A DNA stretch of 50,132 nucleotides from Candidatus Eiseniibacteriota bacterium (GCA_025360715.1 JANYBS010000165.1:1-50132); one strand, 5' to 3'; positions 31,826-40,920 are shown, numbered from the stretch's first letter. A program made the numbers and translations. The notes: generated by a model not told the origin, from the letters alone.

Positions 31826-32764
31826 GTGGCACACACCATGAGCCGCAGCCCTGCAACGCGCGCACTGGACCCGCGCGACCTGCAGATCGTTGCGCTCGCC
31901 TCACTGCTTGCATGGGGGCAAGGTCAGCTGGGGTTCGCGGTCCCTCCGTCTTGTATCGCGGCGACGCTGGGCGCGGCGCTGCTCACCCAGGCTCTCGCCA
32001 GCCGGGTGACGCGGCTGCCCGCGCCCGCGGCGCCCGTATGGGGGATGGCTCTCCCGTTCGAGCCGCGCTCGGCGCTCATCTCGGCGCTATCGCTATGCCT
32101 GCTGCTGCGCACCGCGGCGCCACAGTGGAACGCGCTCGCGGCGATCGTCGCGATCGGCAGCAAGTTTTTGGTGCGCGCGGGCCACAAGCACGTGCTCAAT
32201 CCCACCAATGGCGCCATCGTGATCCTGCTCGCGTTTGGCGCGCCGGTGTGGGTGTCAGCCGGCCAGTGGGGCCAGACCGCATTGCTGGCGATGATCGTCG
32301 CGGGCGCCGGACTCATCGTGGTCACGCGTGCCGCGCGCGCCGACGTGACGCTCGCGTTCCTCGCCGCGTGGAGCGCGGTGCTCTTCGGCCGCGCCGCGTG
32401 GCTCGGGCAGCCATGGATCGCGCCGCAACACCAACTCGCCAATGGCGCGACCATGTTGTTCGCGTTCTTCATGATCTCGGACCCGCGTACCACGCCGGAC
32501 TCGCGCGCGGGCCGCATCGTCTTCGCGGCGCTTGTCGCCCTGGGCGCCGGCGCGGTCCAGTTCCTCCTCTATCGCACGAACGGCCTGCTGTGGAGCCTGT
32601 CCGTGTGCACGTTGGCGGTCCCCCTGATCGACCAATGGCTTCCGGGAAGCCGCTACCAGTGGAACGCGCCCGCTCCAAGTGCGTTCTCGCGCGGAGGAAC
32701 ACATGCTGAACCGCTGGCACTTCGTCTGCCTCTGCCTGCTGGCCTGCGCCGCGCCCGCAGCTAG
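31826..32764 (+). CDS. RnfD/NqrB-like integral membrane protein
   Basis: A 312-residue polytopic protein with about eight to ten helices resembling subunit D/B of Rnf/Na+-NQR electron-transport complexes. Recognisable parts are L-N-P-T-N-G-A-I-V-I-L-L-A and F-F-M-I-S-D-P-R-T-T-P. The usual flavin-attachment S-x-A-T motif is not clear, and no other Rnf subunit is encoded here. It may be a stand-alone membrane component that handles electrons or flavins for the DUF2330 proteins on either side. The GTG at 31826 was chosen because GAGGAGGG precedes it. Its 3' end overlaps the next gene by 62 bp in another frame. Confidence 0.7.
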   Translation: MAHTMSRSPATRALDPRDLQIVALASLLAWGQGQLGFAVPPSCIAATLGAALLTQALASRVTRLPAPAAPVWGMALPFEPRSALISALSLCLLLRTAAPQWNALAAIVAIGSKFLVRAGHKHVLNPTNGAIVILLAFGAPVWVSAGQWGQTALLAMIVAGAGLIVVTRAARADVTLAFLAAWSAVLFGRAAWLGQPWIAPQHQLANGATMLFAFFMISDPRTTPDSRAGRIVFAALVALGAGAVQFLLYRTNGLLWSLSVCTLAVPLIDQWLPGSRYQWNAPAPSAFSRGGTHAEPLALRLPLPAGLRRARS

Positions 32765-34022
32765 CTTCTGCGGGTTCTACGTGGCCACAGGCGACGCGAA
32801 GCTCTTCAATCACGCCGCGCAGGTCGTGCTCATGCGCGACGGCGAACACACCGTACTCACGATGGCGAGTGACTACCGCGGCGACCCGCGGCAGTTCGCG
32901 CTCGTGGTGCCGGTGCCGGTCGTGCTCACGCGCGAGCAGGTACGCGTGGCCGATGCGGCGGCGATCGACGCGCTCGATGCATGGTCGGCGCCGCGCCTGG
33001 TGGAATATCCGGATGCGGATCCGTGTCCACGGCCGGCGGCTCAAGGCCTGCACTTTCGCGGCGGCCGGGCCAACGAAGTGCGGTTCCAGTTCGAAGGCAT
33101 CGAGTCGATGAGTGGGTCGGGTCCCGTTCGCATCGAAGCCCGGTACAAGGTCGACGAATACGACATCGTGATCCTGCAGGCCGACGATGCTCACGCCCTG
33201 CTCGCGTGGATGAGGGCGAACCATTACAACGTGCCGCAGGCCGCCGGGCCGATCCTGCGCGGCTACATGCGCCAGGGCATGCACTTCTTCCTCGCGCGCG
33301 TCGACCTGGGTGAACAAGCACGCCTGGGCTTCCACCGGCTGCGGCCGCTGCAAGTGGCCTACGACTCGCCGCGCTTCATGTTGCCGGTGCGGCTCGGCAT
33401 GGTGAACGCGGACGGCCCGCAGGAACTGGTCGTCTACGCTCTGTCTCACAAGGGCCGGGTGGAGGCGGCGAACTACCGCGATGCCCGGCTTCCCGAGGCC
33501 CTCGAGGTGCCCGACTTCGTCCGCAACGACTTCGCGCGCTTCGAACGCGACCTGTTCGCGCGCACGGCGCAGCGCGAGGGCCTGGGCGTGGTGTTCACGG
33601 AGCACTTCTGGCCCGTCGCGTCGTGCGACCCCTGCGCGGGCCGCACGCTCACGCTCCAGGAATTGCGCGGGCTGGGCGTGAGCGATGTCGCGTCGGGCGG
33701 CACCGTGTATGTGACGCGACTACACGCGAAGTACGACCGCGCCTCGTTCCCGGAGGACCTGATGCTGCAGGAGACCGCGGACCAGCGGCCGTGGCAGGCG
33801 CGCGCGATCCTGCGCCCCGAGTGGCGCGGCGATTGCGGTTGCGAACAGGGCAAGCGCTACGTGGCGTCGCTGCCCGCACGGCGCCGCGCTCAGGCGCTCA
33901 CGTTGGCCGATGCTGCGGGCTGGGACTTGGCCGCGACGCGCTCTCGCATGGGCGTCGACGACACCTGGCGCCGGCGCGAGGAGCCGCACCCGGACCGCTG
34001 GGACATGCGCTGGCCGAAGTGA
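32703..34022 (+). CDS. DUF2330 domain secreted protein (second copy)
   Basis: A 439-residue paralogue of the protein encoded at 30210-31529, colinear over its whole length: signal peptide, then F-C-G-F-Y-V-A, K-L-F-N-H-A-A-Q-V, F-A-L-V-V-P-V-P, F-M-L-P-V-R-L-G-M, and Y-D-R-A-S-F-P-E-D-L-M-L-Q. It keeps the S-C-D-P-C pair and adds a C-G-C near the end. The start follows GCGGAGGAA and lies inside the end of the RnfD-like gene. The duplicated flanking genes suggest a heteromer or alternative partners for the membrane protein. The gene converges on a hybrid kinase gene 21 bp away. Confidence 0.8.
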   Translation: MLNRWHFVCLCLLACAAPAASFCGFYVATGDAKLFNHAAQVVLMRDGEHTVLTMASDYRGDPRQFALVVPVPVVLTREQVRVADAAAIDALDAWSAPRLVEYPDADPCPRPAAQGLHFRGGRANEVRFQFEGIESMSGSGPVRIEARYKVDEYDIVILQADDAHALLAWMRANHYNVPQAAGPILRGYMRQGMHFFLARVDLGEQARLGFHRLRPLQVAYDSPRFMLPVRLGMVNADGPQELVVYALSHKGRVEAANYRDARLPEALEVPDFVRNDFARFERDLFARTAQREGLGVVFTEHFWPVASCDPCAGRTLTLQELRGLGVSDVASGGTVYVTRLHAKYDRASFPEDLMLQETADQRPWQARAILRPEWRGDCGCEQGKRYVASLPARRRAQALTLADAAGWDLAATRSRMGVDDTWRRREEPHPDRWDMRWPK

Positions 34023-34043
34023 GGCCCGTACCGGCGCTGCAGC

Positions 34044-36053
34044 CTAACGCGCCGCGGCGCCGGACTCGGCGGGAGCGCCCAGCGTCTCGCGTACGCGGCG
34101 CGCGAGCAGGTCGATCGCGAACGGCTTGGCCAGAAAGGCATCGCCGGTCTCGCCGCCCTGCGACGTGCTCGGCGTGTAGCCTGACATGAGCAGCACCCGC
34201 AGGCCGGGATGGGTCATGCGCATGCGCACGGCCAACTCGTGGCCGCCCATGCCCGGCATGACGATATCGGTGAGCAAGAGGTGGATCGCTCCCCGGTGAT
34301 CTTTGGCGTGGCGCAGTGCTGCGTCGGCATTCTCCGCCGTGAGCGCCTTGTAGCCGAGCCGCCGCAACATCATGGCCACAAGCGAACGCACGGGTTCGTC
34401 ATCCTCGACCAGCAACACGGTCTCGCGGCCTTCCGGCAGGTCGCCGCGAAGCAGCGTGCGCGTCTGCTCGGGTGCCTCGTGGCGGGGCAGCAGCACGTGG
34501 AACGCAGTGCCCTTGCCGGGCGCGCTGTCGATCGTGATGTCGCCGCCGCACTGCTGGACGATGCCATACACCGTGGCGAGCCCCAGCCCCGTACCGCGGC
34601 CCATGCCCTTGGTGGTGTAGAAGGGCTCGAAGGCGTGACGCACGTTGTCCTGGTCCATGCCCACGCCGGTGTCGCGCACCTCGAGCCGCACGGCATCGAC
34701 ATCGCGCAGCCGGTCGCCATGTACGGCCAACGTGAGCGTGCCGCCATCCGGCATGGCGTCACGCGCATTGAGCACGAGGTTCACGAGCAACTGCTCGAGC
34801 TGGCCCGGATCGGCGAACACCCACGCTGGTCCGTTGGCCGCGGGCCGCAACAACACGATGTTCGCGGGCAACAGGTGCCGCAGCATCGGCGCGAGGCGCT
34901 CGAGGATGGCGCCCAGGTCCTGAGCCGCGGGCTGCACCGGCTGACGGCGTGCGAACGTGAGCAGCTGGCGCGTGAGCGCCGAGGCCTGCTCGGCCGCATC
35001 GAGCGCCGTGCGCAGTTGCGCCTGCTCCTCGGAGCGGTCGGGAAGCGTGCTCGCGACCAGGTCCACGTACCCGATCACCGCCGTGAGCAGGTTGTTGAAG
35101 TCGTGCGCGACACCGCCGGCGAGCCGGCCGATGCTCTCCATCTTCTGCGCCTGCAACAGCTGGGCTTCGAGCCGGCGCCGCGGTGTGACGTCGACGACCT
35201 GCACCAGGCACCCGCCAGCTGCATTCGCAGCCGACATGCTCGAGAAGGTCACCTCGAGAACGCGGCCATCCTTAAGTTTCAGCTCCAGCTCCTGAACGCC
35301 GCCCGATGCGCGCACCGCGTCCGAGGCGGCACGGAGATGTTCGGCCCCCTCGGCCCCCTCGGCCCCCTCGGCCACCTTGGCGCCAACGGCGTCAATGACT
35401 TCGCGGCACTCCCGGCCGAGGACATCGCGCTCGGCATCGAGTCCGAAGATGCCGGTGAAGCTGGGGTTCACGTAGCGGGCCTTGCCGCTCGTATCCATGA
35501 AGAGCACGCCGGCGAGGATGCCCCGCATGAGGTTGCCGAGCAGTTCGCCCAGCCCGCGCACATCATCGGCGGCGCGGCGGCGGTCGATCGCGAGAGCGAT
35601 CTGGTCGGCCACCGCCATGGCCTCGCGCAGGGCCTCGGGGGTGTCGGCGTGCGGCTCGGGGTGGTACAGCATGAGTTTGCCCAGCAACCGGCCCTGCGAT
35701 TGCAGCGGCACGAACGCGAGCGCACGCACGCCTTCTTCGAGCACCACGTCGCGCAGGCTGCCGAGCGAGGTATCGTTGGCGATATCGACGATCACGACGG
35801 GTTTCGCGTCGCGGGTCTCGGGGCGCCAGGGCGTATGGCCTTCGACCGCGTTGCGATAACGCTCGCTCAGGCCGCGCCACGCCTTGAACCGCATGACGCC
35901 GTCGGGATCGAAGAGCAGGATGGCCGCACGCTCCACATCGAGCGCTTGCGATACGCAGTCGAGCGCCGCCTCGTACACCTGCGAGGCGGTCTGTGCCCGG
36001 CTGACCGATTCCATGAGGCCAAGGAAGGCCTGCATGCGGACCATCGTGGTCAT
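34044..36053 (-). CDS. GAF-PAS hybrid sensor histidine kinase with receiver, cytoplasmic
   Basis: A 669-residue soluble kinase. A GAF domain (about 15-175, with A-A-I-L-L-F-D and F-V-P-L-Q-S-Q-G-R-L-L-G) is followed by a PAS domain (about 190-300, V-L-F-M-D-T-S-G-K-A-R-Y-V-N), a DHp domain with H-D-F-N-N (His317), an ATPase domain (N-L-V-L-N-A-R-D-A-M, G-T-G-L-G-L-A) and a receiver domain with Asp596 (T-D-I-V-M-P-G). There is no membrane helix, so it senses a cytoplasmic signal. The PAS region contains four near-perfect tandem copies of a 9-bp unit coding A-E-G. The start at 36053 follows GGGGAG with 7-nt spacing. No partner gene is adjacent; the next gene upstream on the strand is a penicillin-binding protein. 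Confidence 0.9.
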   Translation of the reverse strand: MTTMVRMQAFLGLMESVSRAQTASQVYEAALDCVSQALDVERAAILLFDPDGVMRFKAWRGLSERYRNAVEGHTPWRPETRDAKPVVIVDIANDTSLGSLRDVVLEEGVRALAFVPLQSQGRLLGKLMLYHPEPHADTPEALREAMAVADQIALAIDRRRAADDVRGLGELLGNLMRGILAGVLFMDTSGKARYVNPSFTGIFGLDAERDVLGRECREVIDAVGAKVAEGAEGAEGAEHLRAASDAVRASGGVQELELKLKDGRVLEVTFSSMSAANAAGGCLVQVVDVTPRRRLEAQLLQAQKMESIGRLAGGVAHDFNNLLTAVIGYVDLVASTLPDRSEEQAQLRTALDAAEQASALTRQLLTFARRQPVQPAAQDLGAILERLAPMLRHLLPANIVLLRPAANGPAWVFADPGQLEQLLVNLVLNARDAMPDGGTLTLAVHGDRLRDVDAVRLEVRDTGVGMDQDNVRHAFEPFYTTKGMGRGTGLGLATVYGIVQQCGGDITIDSAPGKGTAFHVLLPRHEAPEQTRTLLRGDLPEGRETVLLVEDDEPVRSLVAMMLRRLGYKALTAENADAALRHAKDHRGAIHLLLTDIVMPGMGGHELAVRMRMTHPGLRVLLMSGYTPSTSQGGETGDAFLAKPFAIDLLARRVRETLGAPAESGAAAR
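35341..35378 (-). repeat. 9-bp tandem repeat within the hybrid kinase gene
   Basis: The unit TCGGCCCCC is present three times followed by a diverged fourth copy. It codes for A-E-G repeats between PAS strands and is a likely site of slippage in steps of three residues. Confidence 0.7.
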
Positions 36054-36175
36054 CGCGCTGCTCCCCGGAGGGCGAATGAGCGGATCACGCATCGTCATGA
36101 CGCGCGTACAAGGCCGGAGCATACGCAGGCGAGAATCGCTTGTCACGTTCAGAAAGTGCCGAATTCCCGCTGCCG

Positions 36176-38560
36176 TCACTTCTGCAGCGGGGGCCCCACG
36201 ATCGCCGCCGAGTCCGCCGCGGCGCCCTCCAGACTGTCGGCGAACGCACTCGCCCGGATGCGCTCCCAGTCGGCGGTGTGGTCTCGCGTGCACGTCGTTC
36301 TGGGGTCGGTGCCCTTGAGGAACGGCACACGCAACGGTGAGGGACAATCCCTGCGCGCCAGCGAACCGGTCCAGGGATCGATCCACGCGAGCGTCTCGTC
36401 GGTGCGCACCGGGAACGGCGTCGCGGGGAAGCCATCCAGAAGCCGCGTCATGACATGCGCCCACACGGGCAGCGCGACCTTCGCGGCAGCAGCGCCCAGG
36501 CTGCGCGGCGTGTCGTAGCCCACCCATACGCCGGCGGCCCACTCGGGCGTGAAGCCCATGAACCACGCGTCGTGATAGTCGTTCGTGGTGCCGGTCTTGG
36601 CGCCGCAGGGCCGCGTGAATCCGTATTCGGCGCGCAGCGGATACGAGATGCCGAAGATCACCACGTCCTCGAGCATGCCACGCGCGAGCGCCGCGGTCGC
36701 CTCGGGCAGTACGTCGATGCGCTTGCGCTCCGGCAGCGGCAGGATCGCGCCGCGCGCATCGCGCACCTCCTGCACGGGCGTGGGCTCGCGCCGCCAGCCG
36801 CCATTCGCGAACACCGTGTAGGCGCCGGTCAGCGCGAGCGGCGTCACCTCGTGCGTGCCCAAGCCGATGCTCGCGACCGCCGCAGGCCGGCCCAGCCCGA
36901 AGCGCTCGGCGTACTCGGCCACCTTGGCCGCGCCGATACGTTCGACCAGGTTCGCGGTCGCCAGGTTGAGCGACTTCGCCAGTGCCTTGGCGAGCGTCAC
37001 GGTCGGGTGGTAGTCGCCTTCGTCGTTCTTCGGCTTCCACGGCCCCTCGGGCGTGGCGAACTCGCGCCGCAGGTCGGGGATGGTGTCGCCGGGCGTGAAC
37101 GCCGGTGCACCGCGACGCGGATCGAGCGCCGCCGAATAGACGACCGGCTTGATCGCCGAGCCCGGCTGGCGCAGCGCCATGGTCGCGCGGTTGAAATCGC
37201 CAGGGCCCGCGTCGACGCTGCCGACCAGCGCGCGGATCTCGGCCGTGGGCGCATCGAGCAACACGAAGGCGCCTTCCAATGGCTCGCCGCGGCGGGGATC
37301 CTCGCTGCGCACGGCTTCGGTGAGCAAGTCCTCGGCCTGTTGCTGCCAGACCGGGTCCACCGTGGTGCGCACGCGCAAGCCCCAACCCTCGAGCGCGCCA
37401 TCGGGCAGGTGGCGCGAAGCGTACTGGCGCACCGCGCCCAGGAACGACGAGAAGCGCTCGGCCGGCGGCAGCTGCGGCGCGAGTACAAGCGGCGCGCCCG
37501 CGGCGGTCGCCATGCGCAGGGAGTCGATCGCGCCGGTCTCGAGCATATCGTGCAGCACCGCGGCGCGGCGTCGCACCGCCTGCGCCGGACGGCGGAAGGG
37601 CGAGTACAGGTTGGGCGCGGGGATCACCGCCACGAGCAGCGCGGCCTGTTCGAGCGAGAGTGAATCGATCGGCACACCGAAGAAACGCTGCGCGGCCACG
37701 CCCACGCCGGCGATACCGCCGGCGGCGTCGCGGCCGAAATAGACGCTGTTCAGGTACATCTCCAGGATCTGGTCCTTGGTGAGCAGCACCTCGAGCCCGA
37801 CGGCGATCGCCATCTCATTGAGCTTGCGGCCGAAGTTGCGCGCATTCCCTAAGAAGAGACCGCGTGCCAGCTGTTGCGTGATCGTGCTCGCGCCCTGCCG
37901 CACGCCGCCCGCGCGCAGGTTGGCCGCCAGTGCGCGCGCGTTGCCGCGCAGGTCGAGTCCCCAGTGCTGGCGGAAGCGCCGGTCCTCGGACGAGATCACT
38001 GCCTGCTGAAGCGCTTTGGGGATCCGCGCGAGCGGCACCCACTCGCGCCACACGCGCGCGGAGTCCGTGGCGACCGCGAGCAGGACGGGCTCGAGCTCCG
38101 GCGGGCGCGAGGTGTCGGGCGGCGCGAATCCGCGCAGGCCGCCCAGGCGCTCGGTCGCGCCCACGCGCGCGCCGGTCAGGCGCACGCGCACACGCTCGGG
38201 GCCACCGCCGAAGCCGCGCAGCAGCAGCTCGAGCCCGCCGGCGCGCTGGCGCCATTGGCCCGGCTCGTCCAGCTCGCCGATGACTTCCCGATAGCCGCGC
38301 GCCGCGAGTTCCGCCTGCAGGTACGCCGCCGGCATGGGTTCGCCGGCGACCAGCGGCAGGCCGGCGGAATAGACGCGCGAAGGGAACGACCACGACGGCC
38401 CGGTCGCACGGCGCGCTGCCAGGGCGCGGACGGCAATGGCGAAACGCAGACCCGAGACCGCGGCCACGGCCAGGACCACGCCGAGCGCCGCGAGCAGCAC
38501 GAGGCGGAGCTGGCGGGAGCGCGACGGGGCCAAGGATGGCGGTGACGGCGGAGCAGGCAT
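36176..38560 (-). CDS. Bifunctional class A penicillin-binding protein (PBP1A/1B-like)
   Basis: A 794-residue peptidoglycan synthase. An N-terminal membrane anchor (about 18-45) precedes a small UB2H-like region (S-R-V-Y-S). Then comes a GT51 glycosyltransferase domain with catalytic Glu192 (S-S-E-D-R-R-F) and G-A-S-T-I-T-Q-Q-L-A-R. The transpeptidase domain has Ser468-x-x-Lys471 (S-A-I-K-P), S-L-N and K-T-G-T near residue 655. It polymerises and cross-links cell-wall strands in the periplasm. The S-R-V-Y-S element points to the PBP1B side of the family. The ATG at 38560 has a TAGAGT box 7 nt upstream and no ribosome binding site, which decides against a TTG two codons earlier. Confidence 0.93.
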   Translation of the reverse strand: MPAPPSPPSLAPSRSRQLRLVLLAALGVVLAVAAVSGLRFAIAVRALAARRATGPSWSFPSRVYSAGLPLVAGEPMPAAYLQAELAARGYREVIGELDEPGQWRQRAGGLELLLRGFGGGPERVRVRLTGARVGATERLGGLRGFAPPDTSRPPELEPVLLAVATDSARVWREWVPLARIPKALQQAVISSEDRRFRQHWGLDLRGNARALAANLRAGGVRQGASTITQQLARGLFLGNARNFGRKLNEMAIAVGLEVLLTKDQILEMYLNSVYFGRDAAGGIAGVGVAAQRFFGVPIDSLSLEQAALLVAVIPAPNLYSPFRRPAQAVRRRAAVLHDMLETGAIDSLRMATAAGAPLVLAPQLPPAERFSSFLGAVRQYASRHLPDGALEGWGLRVRTTVDPVWQQQAEDLLTEAVRSEDPRRGEPLEGAFVLLDAPTAEIRALVGSVDAGPGDFNRATMALRQPGSAIKPVVYSAALDPRRGAPAFTPGDTIPDLRREFATPEGPWKPKNDEGDYHPTVTLAKALAKSLNLATANLVERIGAAKVAEYAERFGLGRPAAVASIGLGTHEVTPLALTGAYTVFANGGWRREPTPVQEVRDARGAILPLPERKRIDVLPEATAALARGMLEDVVIFGISYPLRAEYGFTRPCGAKTGTTNDYHDAWFMGFTPEWAAGVWVGYDTPRSLGAAAAKVALPVWAHVMTRLLDGFPATPFPVRTDETLAWIDPWTGSLARRDCPSPLRVPFLKGTDPRTTCTRDHTADWERIRASAFADSLEGAAADSAAIVGPPLQK

Positions 38561-38567
38561 CCTCAAG

Positions 38568-38573
38568 ACTCTA
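38568..38573 (-). promoter_or_regulatory. Putative -10 box of a leaderless promoter for the class A PBP
   Basis: On the minus strand TAGAGT stands 7 nt before the ATG at 38560 and is preceded by TGC, an extended -10 feature. Confidence 0.5.
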
Positions 38574-38748
38574 GCAAACGCCCGGACCCGCCGCGGGGGT
38601 CGGCCGGCGCATGTGGCCAGTGCGCGCAGCCGCCGACAGGCTTGCCAGAGGCCGTGCGCGCCGCGTAACTTACCCGCTTCGCGCCCTGACCTTTGGCGTT
38701 CCCAAGTCCCACCGACCGGGGCTTTCGCGTCTTCTTCGAGGAGAACCT

Positions 38749-40242
38749 ATGCGTGCGTGTCTTCGGTTCGTCGCGCTGACCCTTGCCGCGATGTTCGTGG
38801 CGGGTGCGGCCGTGGCCGAGCCCCTGGGCTCCCATTGGCAGCTCTCGCCCATGGGCGGCTACACCATCTTCGACTCCCAGCTGCGCTTCCCGGGCAGCAA
38901 CCACCCGGTGCGCGACGACCTCTACATCGGCGGCCGCTTCGGCTGGCAGTCCAACTCGTGGGTCGGCCTCGAAGGCGCGGTGGGCTTCACGCCCACGGCC
39001 GAGGATGCCGTCTCGGGCGCGCGCGACTTCGACTTCACGCACTACTCGGGCAACCTCGTGCTGTCTCCCGCAAAGGGCCGCTGGGGCAATCCCTATGTGT
39101 TCGTCGGTGGCGGCTCCACCACGCTCAAGCCGTCGGTCGGCGAGAAGACCAACACCGGCACGATCGAGTTCGGCGGCGGCGTGAAGCTGTGGATGACCGA
39201 CGCCGTGGGCCTGCGCTTTGAAGCCCGCGACATCTCGTTCAAGCCGCTCAACAACTACGGTGCGCAGAGCAACGAACACAATGTGGTCATGAGCGCCGGC
39301 CTCACGTTCGCGCTGGGCGCCACGCCGCGCGACACCGACGGCGACGGCGTGCCCGATAAGAAGGACAAGTGCCCGAACACGCCCAAGGGCGCCACGGTCG
39401 ATGCGACCGGCTGCCCCAAGGACTCCGACGGCGACGGCGTGCTCGACGGCCTCGACCAGTGCCCGAACACGCCCAAGGGCGCCACGGTCGACGCCAAGGG
39501 TTGCCCCAGCGACGCCGACGGTGATGGCGTGTACGACGGCATCGACAAGTGCGCGGACACGCCCAAGGGCGCCACGGTCGATGCGACCGGTTGCCCGAAG
39601 GACTCCGACAACGACGGCGTCCTCGACGGCCTCGACAAGTGCCCGAACACGCCGGCCGGCGCAAGAATCGACAAGGACGGCTGCCCGATCGACAGCGATG
39701 GCGACGGCGTCTACGACGGCCTCGACAAGTGCCCCGATACGCCCAAGGGCCTCAAGGTCGATGCCGACGGCTGCCCGATCGTGATGATGGAGAAGGAGAC
39801 GGAGATGCTCGATACCGGGCTCATCCGCCTGAACGACATCAACTTCGAGACCAACAAGTCCGACATCCTGGCCGAATCGTTCCCGACGCTCGACGCGGTC
39901 GGTGCGCTCCTGGTGAAGTGGTCGCAGCTCAAGATGGAGATCGGCGGCCATACCGACTCGCGCGGCGGCGTGGCGAAGAACCAGAAGCTCTCGCAGATGC
40001 GCGCGGACGCGGTGAGGACGTACATCACGCAGAAGTACAGCCAGCTCGACGCCACTCAGTACACGGTCAAGGGCTACGGCAAGTCCAAGCCGATCGCGCC
40101 CAACACGACGCCGGAGAACATGGCCAAGAACCGCCGCGTCGAGTTCGTGATCCTGAACAAGGACGTGCTCAAGAAGGAAGTCGAGAAGCGTCGCATGATG
40201 CTCAAGACCGAGAGCGCGCCGGCGGATTCGACCAAGAAGTAG
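38749..40242 (+). CDS. OmpA-family protein with thrombospondin type-3 repeats (first copy)
   Basis: A 497-residue outer-membrane protein. A signal peptide (about 1-23) is followed by an eight-strand-type barrel (about 24-195). Next come five TSP3 calcium-binding repeats (about 197-345), each opening D-x-D-G-D-G-V and ending with a G-C-P, then an OmpA C-terminal peptidoglycan-binding domain (about 355-480: N-F-E-T-N-K-S-D-I, G-G-H-T-D-S-R-G, N-R-R-V-E-F-V). The TSP3 block is a rigid Ca-loaded spacer between barrel and wall-binding domain. A basic tail rich in Lys and Glu closes the protein. GAGGAG precedes the ATG. A close paralogue is encoded at 44235-45686. Confidence 0.92.
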   Translation: MRACLRFVALTLAAMFVAGAAVAEPLGSHWQLSPMGGYTIFDSQLRFPGSNHPVRDDLYIGGRFGWQSNSWVGLEGAVGFTPTAEDAVSGARDFDFTHYSGNLVLSPAKGRWGNPYVFVGGGSTTLKPSVGEKTNTGTIEFGGGVKLWMTDAVGLRFEARDISFKPLNNYGAQSNEHNVVMSAGLTFALGATPRDTDGDGVPDKKDKCPNTPKGATVDATGCPKDSDGDGVLDGLDQCPNTPKGATVDAKGCPSDADGDGVYDGIDKCADTPKGATVDATGCPKDSDNDGVLDGLDKCPNTPAGARIDKDGCPIDSDGDGVYDGLDKCPDTPKGLKVDADGCPIVMMEKETEMLDTGLIRLNDINFETNKSDILAESFPTLDAVGALLVKWSQLKMEIGGHTDSRGGVAKNQKLSQMRADAVRTYITQKYSQLDATQYTVKGYGKSKPIAPNTTPENMAKNRRVEFVILNKDVLKKEVEKRRMMLKTESAPADSTKK

Positions 40243-40263
40243 GCAGACGCTCACAGCAACAGG

Positions 40264-40295
40264 ACGGCCCGGGTCGACGCACCGACCCGGGCCGT
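40264..40295 (+). terminator. Terminator of the first OmpA-TSP3 gene
   Basis: A perfect 13-bp stem (ACGGCCCGGGTCG with its complement) and 6-nt loop lie 21 nt after the stop. Its right arm is part of the direct repeat that recurs at 40943. Confidence 0.75.
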
Positions 40296-40310
40296 TCGCT
40301 TGCCTGCGCC
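40279..40310 (+). repeat. 32-bp direct repeat, left copy
   Basis: This copy matches 40943-40974 at 31 of 32 positions (single G/A difference at position 20). It contains the right arm of the ompA terminator. The two copies flank the nucleotidyltransferase module. Confidence 0.85.
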
Positions 40311-40334
40311 GAGGCGCTATTCGCCCAGCGCCTC
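40311..40334 (-). terminator. Hairpin at the end of the nucleotidyltransferase gene
   Basis: An 8-bp stem GAGGCGCT/AGCGCCTC with 8-nt loop overlaps the minus-strand stop codon and abuts the left direct repeat. Confidence 0.45.
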
Positions 40335-40754
40335 GAGGTCGGCGAGATCACGCGGCCTGCCTACGGCGCGCTTATTCGTGCGCAGATCGGCGATCCCGAT
40401 ATATGCGCAGTCCGCATCGCCGAATCTCCCCGGCACCCTTGCTTCCCAGGCCTGCTCGAAAGTCAGGCCGGTAAGAGAGGTCAACAGGTCGACGCGGCGC
40501 GGCGGCATCCCGATCTGATAGACGACACCGGGAGTCGAAAGGTCTTCGACGGCGAGGTCCTGCAGCGGCGCACCGAATCGCTGCAGCGCGAGCCAGACAC
40601 GCGATGCGTTCTCGGGTGACGGATCGACCCACAGATCGAGATCCCCCGTCGATCGGGGTTGGCTGTGAAACGTGACCGCGTAAGCCCCGACGATCAGGAA
40701 CCGGGCATCAGCGTCGGATAACGCGCTCAACAGATCGGTGAAGTCGGGGTTCAC
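40317..40754 (-). CDS. Nucleotidyltransferase-fold protein, putative toxin-antitoxin component
   Basis: A 145-residue protein (GTG start) with a minimal nucleotidyltransferase signature: F-L-I-V-G-A-Y-A-V followed by S-T-G-D-L-D-L-W-V, in which the two Asp would hold the metal. The rest (R-R-V-D-L-L-T-S-L-T-G, I-G-I-A-D-L-R-T-N-K-R-A) fits the family of small proteins related to AbiEii/MNT and DUF6036. The usual GS motif is G-A-Y. It is the second gene of a two-gene unit inside a 32-bp direct repeat, so a mobile toxin-antitoxin-like or defence module is likely. The preceding small gene overlaps it by about 46 bp. A TTG at 40787 would add 11 residues; AAAGGA before the GTG favours 40754. Confidence 0.65.
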   Translation of the reverse strand: MNPDFTDLLSALSDADARFLIVGAYAVTFHSQPRSTGDLDLWVDPSPENASRVWLALQRFGAPLQDLAVEDLSTPGVVYQIGMPPRRVDLLTSLTGLTFEQAWEARVPGRFGDADCAYIGIADLRTNKRAVGRPRDLADLEALGE

Positions 40755-40920
40755 CTGTCGGCCATCCTTTGAGCTGCCAAAGTTCAAGGCTCAAGCGCCA
40801 AGCGGTCTCGACGCGCTCGGCGGGCGGCACTGCCGACCAGAACTCACGGTCGGAACGCTGCTCCTCTGCACCCATCCTCACGCGGCGCACCGTGACGCCG
40901 GGCCGTAGCGGAGATTCCAT
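40708..40920 (-). CDS. Small protein paired with the nucleotidyltransferase
   Basis: A 70-residue charged protein with no signal or membrane segment. It carries the phrases V-R-R-V-R-M-G, R-E-F-W, P-P-A-E-R-V-E and W-R-L-S-L-E-L-W. I recognise it only as a type that recurs just upstream of small nucleotidyltransferases, so it is probably the partner (antitoxin-like) of that protein. A TACAAT box preceded by TGC lies 6 nt before the ATG at 40920, giving a leaderless promoter that fixes this start rather than an in-frame ATG at 40941. Confidence 0.55.
   Translation of the reverse strand: MESPLRPGVTVRRVRMGAEEQRSDREFWSAVPPAERVETAWRLSLELWQLKGWPTGEPRLHRSVERVIRR

Noticed and set aside
36054-37385. 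Upstream in-frame extension of the GAF-PAS kinase to over 1100 residues
   Set aside because: It runs antisense-frame through the PBP gene; the ATG at 36053 has a good ribosome binding site and precedes the GAF domain.
39340-39790. Regularly spaced repeats that could be mistaken for a CRISPR array
   Set aside because: The ~105-bp units are in-frame TSP3 protein repeats within ompA, with no constant repeat/unique spacer pattern.
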